DNA of 64,000 bases from GCA-2746365 sp963711255. Lineage in GTDB: Bacteria > Pseudomonadota > Gammaproteobacteria > SZUA-229. The notes beneath the pieces are model-generated. The model made no database searches, had not been told where the DNA came from, and saw only the letters and a program-made list of their open reading frames with translations. Numbering within the stretch: position 1 is the first letter of the stretch; each line of letters starts with the position of its first letter. Positions 9,201 to 15,786 of the stretch are shown here, piece by piece. The translations under genes were made by a program, and so were the position numbers. Where the stretch lies: NCBI GenBank assembly GCA_963711255.1, contig CAVQDO010000006.1, positions 1 to 64,000 on the forward strand. Direction: 5' to 3'.

Positions 9201-9368
9201 AAAACTTTTTACCGCAGAGACGCGGAGATTATTAATTACTGTCATTGCGAGCGAAGCGCGGCAATCTCTGGCAGGCGACACTGCTGCTTTTGGAGATTGC
9301 CGCGCTTCGCTCGCAATGACGGAACAGTAAACTCTGTTCTCTGCACCTCCGCGTCTCTGCGGTAAATG
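9201..9368. repeat. Nested palindromic repeat, copy 1 (outer and inner element)
   Basis: The guaA-guaB spacer is almost entirely this element. The outer arms, TACCGCAGAGACGCGGAG at 9210-9227 and its exact complement at 9347-9364, are 18 bp each. Inside lies a second palindrome with perfect 28-bp arms at 9241-9268 (starting GTCATTGCGAGCGAAGCG) and 9293-9320, with a 24-base loop containing TGGCAGGC and ACTGCTGC. The GTCATTGCGAGC type is a widespread REP-like intergenic repeat in bacteria. Copy 2 at 13.5 kb shares the inner loop, and copy 3 at 34.1 kb has only the outer part. Confidence 0.9.
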
Positions 9369-9371
9369 CTT

Positions 9372-10829
9372 CTAAGAAGAACGGTAGTTCGGCGCTTCCT
9401 TGGTAATAGTCACATCGTGTACGTGAGACTCGGACATACCGGCACCGGAAATACGGACAAACTCCGGCTTACTGCGCATTTCATCCATATTCTGACAGCC
9501 GACATAACCCATACTGGAACGCAGACCGCCCATCATCTGGTGAACGATTGTACCCATTGGGCCTTTGTAGGCAACACGTCCTTCAATACCTTCCGGTACC
9601 AGCTTTTCACTGCCTTCAGAACTATCCTGAAAATAACGGTCACTGGATCCCTGTTTCATGGCACCAATGGAACCCATGCCGCGGTAAGCTTTGTAAGAAC
9701 GGCCCTGGAATAAAATGACATCACCCGGTGCTTCTTCGGTACCTGCCAGCATACCGCCAACCATAATACAGTAGCCGCCCGCAGCAATAGCTTTCGCCAT
9801 ATCACCGGAGTAACGGATCCCGCCATCAGCAATCAGCGGCACACCGGTACCCTCGAGCGCAGCGGCAACATTAGAAACCGCGGTAATCTGAGGCACACCA
9901 ACACCGGCAACAATACGCGTGGTACAGATTGAACCCGGGCCAATGCCTACTTTTACACCATCAGCACCAACATCAACCAGCGCTCTTGCTGCATCGCCCG
10001 TGGCAATATTGCCACCGATAACCTGAACGTTATAATTCTTCTTCACCCACGCCACACGGTCCAGTACGGCCTGTGAATGGCCATGCGCGGTATCAACAAC
10101 AATGACATCAACACCGGCTTTTACCAGGGCATCAACCCGCTCTTCTGTACCGGCACCCGTACCGACAGCCGCACCTACACGCAAACGGCCCTCACTGTCT
10201 TTTGCTGCGCTCGGGAAGTCGGTGGATTTCTGTATATCTTTTACCGTGATCATGCCGCGCAGCTTGAAATTATCATTGACCACCAGAACACGCTCAATAC
10301 GGTGCTCGTGCAGCAGTTTCAGCACTTCTTCTTTAGATGCGCCTTCCTGTACTGTGACCAGCTTGTCTTTCGGGGTCATCACTTCCGTTACCGGCTTATC
10401 AAGGCCAGTCTCAAAACGCACATCACGGCTGGTGACCAGGCCAACCAGTTCATCGCCTTTAACCACGGGCATGCCGGAAATCCGGTAGCGCTCACGCAGT
10501 GCCATAACGTCACTGATGGTCATATCTGGAGAAACCGTCACGGGCTCGGTAATAACACCGCTTTCGTATTTTTTTACGGTATTAACTTCGGCGGCCTGCT
10601 GCTCAGGTGTGAGGTTTTTATGGACGATACCTAAACCGCCTTCCTGCGCAAGTGCAATAGCAAGACGGGACTCTGTCACTGTGTCCATTGCTGCCGACAG
10701 TAACGGGATATTCAGGGTAATATCGCGGGTGACTTTGGTCTGTAAAGAGACGTCTTTCGGCATCATTACCGAGTGCGCAGGAACCAGTAAAACATCATCA
10801 AAGGTTAAGGCTTCTTCGATTATTCGCAT
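9372..10829 (-). CDS. guaB: Inosine-5'-monophosphate dehydrogenase
   Basis: Oxidises IMP to XMP with NAD+, the committed step of guanine nucleotide synthesis. I place the start at the ATG at 10829, giving 485 residues that begin MRIIEEALTFDDVLL as in other GuaB proteins; the open frame continues to 10901 but that part does not resemble the family and would cover the promoter. The TIM barrel is interrupted by two CBS domains (about residues 90-205). The catalytic loop GPGSICTTR, the phosphate-binding GGIRYSGD and the flap motif YRGMGSIGAM are present, as is the C-terminal ESHVHDVTITKEAPNYR. The downstream gene is guaA. Confidence 0.97.
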   Translation of the reverse strand: MRIIEEALTFDDVLLVPAHSVMMPKDVSLQTKVTRDITLNIPLLSAAMDTVTESRLAIALAQEGGLGIVHKNLTPEQQAAEVNTVKKYESGVITEPVTVSPDMTISDVMALRERYRISGMPVVKGDELVGLVTSRDVRFETGLDKPVTEVMTPKDKLVTVQEGASKEEVLKLLHEHRIERVLVVNDNFKLRGMITVKDIQKSTDFPSAAKDSEGRLRVGAAVGTGAGTEERVDALVKAGVDVIVVDTAHGHSQAVLDRVAWVKKNYNVQVIGGNIATGDAARALVDVGADGVKVGIGPGSICTTRIVAGVGVPQITAVSNVAAALEGTGVPLIADGGIRYSGDMAKAIAAGGYCIMVGGMLAGTEEAPGDVILFQGRSYKAYRGMGSIGAMKQGSSDRYFQDSSEGSEKLVPEGIEGRVAYKGPMGTIVHQMMGGLRSSMGYVGCQNMDEMRSKPEFVRISGAGMSESHVHDVTITKEAPNYRSS

Positions 10830-10850
10830 AACATTCCCGCTTGATTTTGA

Positions 10851-10889
10851 AAAGCCGCTCATTATAAGCGGTAGCGGCTTTGGGAACAA
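10851..10889 (-). promoter_or_regulatory. guaB promoter overlapped by a palindrome
   Basis: On the minus strand a perfect -10 TATAAT (10861-10866) is preceded, after exactly 17 bp, by a -35-like TTGTTC (10884-10889). The 9-bp arms AGCGGCTTT/AAAGCCGCT at 10851-10859 and 10873-10881 flank the -10 box, so a dimeric repressor bound there would block polymerase. Purine repression of guaB is known in other bacteria, but the arms do not match the E. coli PurR consensus that I know, so the binding protein is open. Confidence 0.62.
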
Positions 10890-10996
10890 GATTTGTTGCA
10901 CTGTGAGGGTAAAATAATTCTACAATTTTTTGCTGTTTAATATATCAATTTAGGGTATAAATGGAGCTTCCATAAAACTACTTCCATGGAGATTGC

Positions 10997-11293
10997 ATGA
11001 AAATAATAAAACTCAGCCTTATTTCGCTTTTTAGCGCCAGTTTATTAAGCCCCGTTCTGGCACAGGCCAGCAGCTATGATGATGCGGTAAAAAGTGCTAA
11101 AGCCTCATTAGACCAGGCCAACGCGGTCAACTATGAATGGCGAGATAGCCGTAAACTGCTGAAAAAAGCTGACAAGCTAAACAAGGAAGGAAAAACGGAC
11201 AAGGCGATGAAACTGGTCGCCGAAGCCAAGCAGCAGGGTGAGATGGCCGCTGCCCAGGCGAGTCTTCAATCAGGCGTCAGCGGCCCCAGGTAA
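10997..11293 (+). CDS. SoxXA-binding-like small periplasmic protein
   Basis: A 98-residue exported protein with a signal peptide ending near LAQA. The mature part is a helical hairpin with the pattern SYDDAVKSAKASLDQA, then NYEWRDSRKLLKKA, then GKTDKAMKLVAEAKQQGEMA. Its length and the E-W-R-D...A...A-x-x-Q-G-E pattern resemble SoxXA-binding (SoxK-like) proteins, which bind the SoxXA cytochrome in thiosulfate oxidation. No sox gene is in the window, so the assignment rests on sequence pattern alone. A GGAG ribosome-binding site precedes the ATG, and a strong terminator follows, so it is probably a one-gene unit. Confidence 0.66.
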   Translation: MKIIKLSLISLFSASLLSPVLAQASSYDDAVKSAKASLDQANAVNYEWRDSRKLLKKADKLNKEGKTDKAMKLVAEAKQQGEMAAAQASLQSGVSGPR

Positions 11294-11313
11294 CACCTGA
11301 ACAGCCGCTCGCC

Positions 11314-11351
11314 AGGCCCGCAGACTCAAGACGAGCCTGCGGGCTTTTTTT
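11314..11351 (+). terminator. Intrinsic terminator of the SoxXA-binding-like gene
   Basis: The 8-bp GC-rich stem GCCCGCAG/CTGCGGGC (11316-11323 and 11337-11344) is followed directly by seven T residues. It lies 20 bp after the stop codon and just before xseA, so xseA needs its own start or read-through. Confidence 0.88.
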
Positions 11352-11367
11352 ATGCTTAAATTGGCCC

Positions 11368-12771
11368 ATGATATCTAGCAGCCCCAGCACCCCGGACAGC
11401 AATACTATTTTCAGTGTCAGCTCACTCAACCAGTCGGTAGCCAGCCTGCTGGAGAAGCAATACGGCTGGATCTGGGTAGAAGGCGAAATATCCAACCTGT
11501 CACAACCGGCTTCCGGGCATATTTATTTCAGCCTGAAAGACCATTCAGCACAGGTCAGCTGCGCCATGTTCAAGGGCCGCAACCGTTCCCTGAAGTTTCA
11601 ACCGGAGAATGGCAACCAGGTTATGGTTCGCGCCAAAGTCAGCCTGTATCAGCCACGCGGTAATTACCAGCTTATTGTTGACCGTATGGAAGAAGCCGGC
11701 GACGGTGCCCTGCGCCGGCAGTTTGAACAGTTAAAAATCAAACTGGCTGCCGAAGGCCTGTTTGAAGAGTCCGCAAAACAGGAAATTCCCGAACTGCCCG
11801 AATGCATCAGCATCATTACTTCAAAATCGGGCGCTGCAATACATGACGTATTAAGCGTCATCGAACGTCGCTTCCCTTCGATTCCTGTTAAATTATTTCC
11901 GGTTCCGGTTCAGGGCATTGAAGCAGCGCCGGCAATCTGCAATGCTATCAAGCTGATCGGCGAAAGTGTTACAGCTGGCGATTTAAACTGTGACGTCATT
12001 TTACTGGTACGCGGCGGCGGTTCCCTTGAAGATCTCTGGTCATTTAACGAGGAAAGTGTCGCAAGGGCTATATATGACAGCCCTGTCCCCATCGTCTGCG
12101 GGGTTGGTCATGAAGTCGACGTCACCATCGCCGACTATGTTGCTGATGTGCGCGCCGCCACCCCTACCGCAGCCGCAGAAACGGTTACTCCTGACCAGTC
12201 AAGCTGGCTGCAGTCTTTCGACTGGTATCAGCAGCGTACTCAGCAACTGATCACTAATAAGGTTGAACGCTTTCAGGAAAAGATTGAATGGCTGCATCGC
12301 CGCCTGCAGCAGCAACATCCGGAAAACCAGGTTGCCAGGGCCCGGCAACAAACCCTTGAGCTGGCAAAACGTTTACACCGCCACAGTCAGACACTGCTGG
12401 ATAGCCGTCGCAGCCAGCTGCTTACGGGCCAGGCTAAATTATTTGCCAACAACCCGATACAACTGTTAAAACAGAAAAAGCAGTCCGCACTATTTTTAAC
12501 AGCAAGACTGCAGCAATCCAGCATAAACCATTTAACCCTTAAAAAATCACAATTCAGCAATGTCGCCAGAACATTAAATGCCATTAGCCCGTTACAGACA
12601 CTGGAACGCGGCTACTCGATTACGCTCGATAAAAATGACAATGCCATCGTTAATGCCAGCCAGGTTAAAGTCGGGGATCGAATCGAAACCCGGTTGCATA
12701 ACGGGCACATAATCAGCCGTGTGGAACCCTCGGCAGATGGCAGCCAACAGGAAACAACCAGGGAAAAATAA
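11368..12771 (+). CDS. xseA: Exodeoxyribonuclease VII large subunit
   Basis: The 467-residue catalytic subunit of exonuclease VII, which degrades single-stranded DNA in both directions. The N-terminal OB-fold has WIWVEGEISNLSQP and GHIYFSLKD. The central catalytic domain has IITSKSGAAIHD, LVRGGGSLEDLWSFN and GVGHEVDVTIAD with ATPTAAAE, all hallmarks of XseA. A long coiled-coil region follows (about 290-400), and the C-terminus has the conserved LERGYSI motif. The start is the ATG inside the terminator T-run region; no strong ribosome-binding site is visible. The small subunit gene xseB is not adjacent. Confidence 0.96.
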   Translation: MISSSPSTPDSNTIFSVSSLNQSVASLLEKQYGWIWVEGEISNLSQPASGHIYFSLKDHSAQVSCAMFKGRNRSLKFQPENGNQVMVRAKVSLYQPRGNYQLIVDRMEEAGDGALRRQFEQLKIKLAAEGLFEESAKQEIPELPECISIITSKSGAAIHDVLSVIERRFPSIPVKLFPVPVQGIEAAPAICNAIKLIGESVTAGDLNCDVILLVRGGGSLEDLWSFNEESVARAIYDSPVPIVCGVGHEVDVTIADYVADVRAATPTAAAETVTPDQSSWLQSFDWYQQRTQQLITNKVERFQEKIEWLHRRLQQQHPENQVARARQQTLELAKRLHRHSQTLLDSRRSQLLTGQAKLFANNPIQLLKQKKQSALFLTARLQQSSINHLTLKKSQFSNVARTLNAISPLQTLERGYSITLDKNDNAIVNASQVKVGDRIETRLHNGHIISRVEPSADGSQQETTREK

Positions 12772-12995
12772 TATCACTAACCTGACTAGTCAGGCTTAGA
12801 ACAAGTTGCCGGGATTTCTATAATTAATTGACCCCAAATCATGGTATACCAGTGAGAATGGTTTATCCTATAGAGTCTAAATGATATTTGCATTGGGCGG
12901 TCAAATCATGGTAAAAAGTCGCTCGCTATAAACAACCGAAACCACTAGATACACTATCTTATTGATTTCATTGAAGTTAAATAATCGGAGTTAAG

Positions 12996-13430
12996 ATGCC
13001 TAATACCGCGTCAAACATAAATCAAAGCTTTAAGCCTTATAAACAGAAAAAAGGCGAAGAATACATGAGTGAAGATCAGATCAAACACTTCAACGAAATT
13101 CTTAATGCATGGAAAATGGAATTAATGTCGGAAGTGGATCGCACTGTTGATCATATGAAAGACGAAGCAGCAAACTTCCCGGATCCTGCTGACCGCGCGA
13201 CCCAGGAAGAAGAGTTCAGCCTTGAATTGCGCACCCGTGACCGCGAACGCAAACTGATCAAAAAAATAGAAGATACTATGGCCCTGATTAGCTCAGGTGA
13301 ATACGGTTACTGCGAAACCTGCGGTGTTGAAATCGGCTTACGCCGTATGGAAGCACGACCTACAGCAACGCAATGTATCGACTGCAAGAGCCTGGATGAG
13401 ATTAAAGAAAAGCAGACTCGCGGCAAGTAA
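12996..13430 (+). CDS. dksA: RNA polymerase-binding transcription factor DksA
   Basis: A 144-residue secondary-channel regulator of RNA polymerase that, together with ppGpp, turns down rRNA promoters and turns on amino acid promoters. The coiled coil carries the acidic tip FPDPADRATQEEEF (Asp63 and Asp66 correspond to the essential tip aspartates), followed by the TraR-type zinc finger CETC...CIDC (Cys106, 109, 127, 130). It is slightly shorter at the N-terminus than E. coli DksA (151). GGAG lies before the ATG. In many gammaproteobacteria gluQRS follows directly; here it is 5.2 kb away, behind an accessory insert. Confidence 0.98.
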   Translation: MPNTASNINQSFKPYKQKKGEEYMSEDQIKHFNEILNAWKMELMSEVDRTVDHMKDEAANFPDPADRATQEEEFSLELRTRDRERKLIKKIEDTMALISSGEYGYCETCGVEIGLRRMEARPTATQCIDCKSLDEIKEKQTRGK

Positions 13431-13451
13431 TTACACCTTACAATTAGTATG

Positions 13452-13484
13452 AAAAAAGAGCCGATTAATTTCGGCTCTTTTTGT
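13452..13484 (+). terminator. Intrinsic terminator of dksA
   Basis: An A-run, the stem AGAGCCGA with complement TCGGCTCT and a short AT loop, then a T-run (TTTTTG). It is 21 bp after the dksA stop. Confidence 0.9.
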
Positions 13485-13519
13485 TTCTGGGTATAAAAAG
13501 ATAAAAGCATAAACTTTGA

Positions 13520-13690
13520 ACCACAGAGGCACAGAGGCAAAGAGATTGTTAGTTTCTGTCATTGCGAGCGGAGCGCGGCAATCTCTGGCAGGCAACACTG
13601 CTGCTCCTGGGGATTGCCGCGCTTCGCTCGCAATGACGAAATAGTAAACTTTATTCTCTGCGCCTTCGCGTCTTTGCTTCTCTTCGTTAA
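13520..13690. repeat. Nested palindromic repeat, copy 2
   Basis: The inner element runs from 13558 (GTCATTGCGAGCGGAGCG) to 13637 (TCGCTCGCAATGAC), and its loop TGGCAGGCAACACTGCTGCT is nearly identical to that of copy 1. The outer arms are degenerate: ACCACAGAGGCACAGAGG on the left and CTCTGCGCCTTCGCGTC on the right. The same two-layer structure in two places suggests that the unit moves or is copied as a whole. Confidence 0.85.
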
Positions 13691-13854
13691 AAATAAGCTT
13701 TTATAGGAATTTGAGCTTTACCACAAACAAAGAACGTATATTATTCGGGGAATCAATCATGCGCTGTAAACGCTTGAATATGGACCGCTTAAATACGGAC
13801 ATTTATCTGGTCACTTAATTACAGGCATCTCTGCCCGGTTATCTCAGCTGCAAT

Positions 13855-13931
13855 ATTTAGGGGACGTTCGTCAAATAGTCAATTAATTATCTGATTCGCT
13901 AATTTGATTAATCGACGAACGTCCCCTAAAT
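13855..13931. repeat. 77-bp element with perfect 18-bp terminal inverted repeats
   Basis: The left arm ATTTAGGGGACGTTCGTC at 13855-13872 and its exact complement at 13914-13931 enclose a 41-bp AT-rich centre (AATAGTCAATTAATTATC...TAATTTGATTAAT). Size and structure fit a REP/BIME or a minimal MITE. No transposase is in the window. The T-run beyond the right arm (TATTTTTTT) could also let it act as a terminator on the plus strand. Confidence 0.85.
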
Positions 13932-13950
13932 TTCCCTATTTTTTTAATGG

Positions 13951-15567
13951 TTAATCAACCAGGTGCAACCACTTGTAAAACACACCGCTTTCACCACCGC
14001 CTGTATCACCTTTCACCATTAATGCACCGCCATGTGCTGGATTCGTTGGTGGAATACCATAATGCATATCCCAGCTGCCCGATTCCTTACGCCATGCCAC
14101 GTTGTTTTTACCTGTCACTTTCTGCGGCCAGAAATATTCAATGCCTTCAGCGTTACCAACCAGGGTACGTGTTACCGATTCACCAGTGCCCGGATGAGTG
14201 AATGTTACTTTCAGTTTATCAATGTAACCTTCACTTTTAGCGCCAAGATAATTAATACAGTTGGAAAATGAGCCGGAAACGTCCTGCATAAAAGCCCGTA
14301 CCGAGAGTTTCATATGGTAAGGAAGGCTGACACTGCCTGTCTTTCTAAGCCAGCTTGTATCACGAGTACTTGATACAGAAATCGTGCCACCATCAGCGCG
14401 GTTTTCACCAGAATCCAGGCCATTGAATGAAAGCTGTATGTTGTACTTGCAATCATCCTGATCCGCAATATTCATGCGATACACCAGTTCATAGCTCGCT
14501 TCAATATTAGCTACAGTATCTTTACAGTCAGCAGCTCTTGGGCCTGAATATCCAATGTAATGCTTATCACCAACCGCTGCACCTGCCATCATCTGGAACG
14601 CCTTATCCGTACATTCCACGTCGCCCCAGAAATAAGGCACAAAGCGAACCCCATTCTGTTTTTTACATTCAGCCGTTGTCAGCATTGCAGCTTTATTACC
14701 CGTGGCACAATAAGGGTTGGCTTCCTTAACGTAATCCCCGCCATAGTTATCATGATGATCTATACGAGATGGCTTGATGGTCATGCCGCCACCTTCCTGA
14801 TTGATATAACCCGGAAAGCCCCATATTTCAGGAACCTGGTAACCCGTACTGCCGCCAGTGAAATATTTAACCTCATCATTCTGCCAGGTGATACCAACCA
14901 GGTTATCACTCAGCTTATGGATATAGCCAGGTACGCCACGAACGCTGACCGGTGTACGGCCAGCCTGCGCAAAAGCGTAAAATTCCACTTCGCTGTGTTC
15001 CGGATAAGTCGAAACACGCGCAACCGGCTCGGAACCCTTACTGTGTCCAAACACCCGAACATCCGGGTTATTAAAGCGAACCTTTAGGGTATACAGTAAA
15101 TCATCAAGCGCGTTACTGGCGTCATAAACGCCCATATCGTAATTTATGGCATCTTCCAGTGTCGACTCATCGCTATACTGTAGCGAAAGGTAAGCACGGC
15201 CCGGCAGCGGCGAAACAATGGTAGTAAACTGCTTGTAGTCACCATCTTCCGCATTAGTGCCCGGCACGAAAACATCGAAAGCACCCAGACAGGAAGGTGC
15301 TTCGGCGAATTCGGCTCTAATACGTTCTTCGACACAACTGGCTATCTCCTCGCGTTCAGATGTCATGGTACAGGCAACACCAGAACTTGAGTTCTGGCTA
15401 AGATCGACAATATAAACATCGTCAGGAGTAAAGATCCGGTTGCAGCCATTGCTGGTTGAAGCATCATCTAATGCCGCATCAGAATCAGATCCCGATCCTG
15501 ATTCAGCACAGGCAGTCAGGAAGCTGCTGAACAAAAGTACATAATATAAACGGTTTAGTTTTTTCAT
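13951..15567 (-). CDS. Lipase-like alpha/beta-hydrolase lipoprotein
   Basis: A 538-residue exported lipoprotein (lipobox LTAC, Cys20) followed by a Ser/Asp-rich linker. It has a nucleophile elbow GHSKG with Ser176, preceded by the strand VRVF, which is the usual lipase/esterase geometry. The DALDDLLYTLK-like segment before it resembles the helix that precedes the elbow in lipases. Candidates for the other triad residues lie in the SRIDHHDNYGGDY segment, but that is a guess. The C-terminal 200 residues look like a beta-rich domain with several Cys. I do not recognise a named family. A GGAG site precedes the ATG, and two TATGGGG motifs lie upstream. Confidence 0.7.
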   Translation of the reverse strand: MKKLNRLYYVLLFSSFLTACAESGSGSDSDAALDDASTSNGCNRIFTPDDVYIVDLSQNSSSGVACTMTSEREEIASCVEERIRAEFAEAPSCLGAFDVFVPGTNAEDGDYKQFTTIVSPLPGRAYLSLQYSDESTLEDAINYDMGVYDASNALDDLLYTLKVRFNNPDVRVFGHSKGSEPVARVSTYPEHSEVEFYAFAQAGRTPVSVRGVPGYIHKLSDNLVGITWQNDEVKYFTGGSTGYQVPEIWGFPGYINQEGGGMTIKPSRIDHHDNYGGDYVKEANPYCATGNKAAMLTTAECKKQNGVRFVPYFWGDVECTDKAFQMMAGAAVGDKHYIGYSGPRAADCKDTVANIEASYELVYRMNIADQDDCKYNIQLSFNGLDSGENRADGGTISVSSTRDTSWLRKTGSVSLPYHMKLSVRAFMQDVSGSFSNCINYLGAKSEGYIDKLKVTFTHPGTGESVTRTLVGNAEGIEYFWPQKVTGKNNVAWRKESGSWDMHYGIPPTNPAHGGALMVKGDTGGGESGVFYKWLHLVD

Positions 15568-15606
15568 GATCGTCTCCAGTAAAGTAGTTATTGCAAACGC
15601 TGTTTG

Positions 15607-15665
15607 CTATGGGGAGACTATAGGTAGTGCATGTTGCAGGCGGTATGGGGAGAATACCCCATACC
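15607..15665. promoter_or_regulatory. Candidate operator: two TATGGGG motifs upstream of the lipase-like gene
   Basis: Site A (15642-15665) is a perfect palindrome with 9-bp arms, GGTATGGGG-N6-CCCCATACC. Site B (15607-15623) reads CTATGGGGAGACTATAG and repeats the TATGGGGAGA half of site A in the same orientation 37 bp away. Both lie 40-98 bp upstream of the lipase-like start codon, where an activator would bind. A third related site, TATGGGG-N4-TACCC, is at 18641-18658 behind the response regulator gene. Confidence 0.5.
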
Positions 15666-15786
15666 TGCTTACATCAGCTTAAAACTGTGAAGTGGTTTGC
15701 ATTTTTTGATGGCAAGCAGCTGAAAATAATGAAATCAAAATGGGGTCAGACTCGATTGATTTTATAACTGGTGAGCACGGACAAAT

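Larger units (their letters stand above)
13431..13950. other. 520-bp intergenic region holding a terminator and two repeat elements
   Basis: No gene is visible. In order: the dksA terminator (13452-13484), nested palindromic repeat copy 2 (about 13520-13690), an AT-rich stretch with no recognised structure (13691-13854), and a perfect 18-bp inverted repeat (13855-13931). The concentration of repeats at the left edge of the accessory insert is noteworthy. Confidence 0.8.

Noticed and set aside
9241..9320. CRISPR-like repeat in the guaA-guaB spacer
   Set aside because: It is one palindrome with a loop, not a regular array of direct repeats and spacers; no cas genes are present.
10077..10634. 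185-codon open frame antisense to guaB
   Set aside because: A shadow of the strongly biased guaB coding sequence; guaB itself is certain by its motifs.
15739..15762. GGGGTCAGACTCGATTG segment as a mobile element end
   Set aside because: It resembles fragments of RAYT-linked repeats, but no partner arm or transposase is near, so it cannot be supported.
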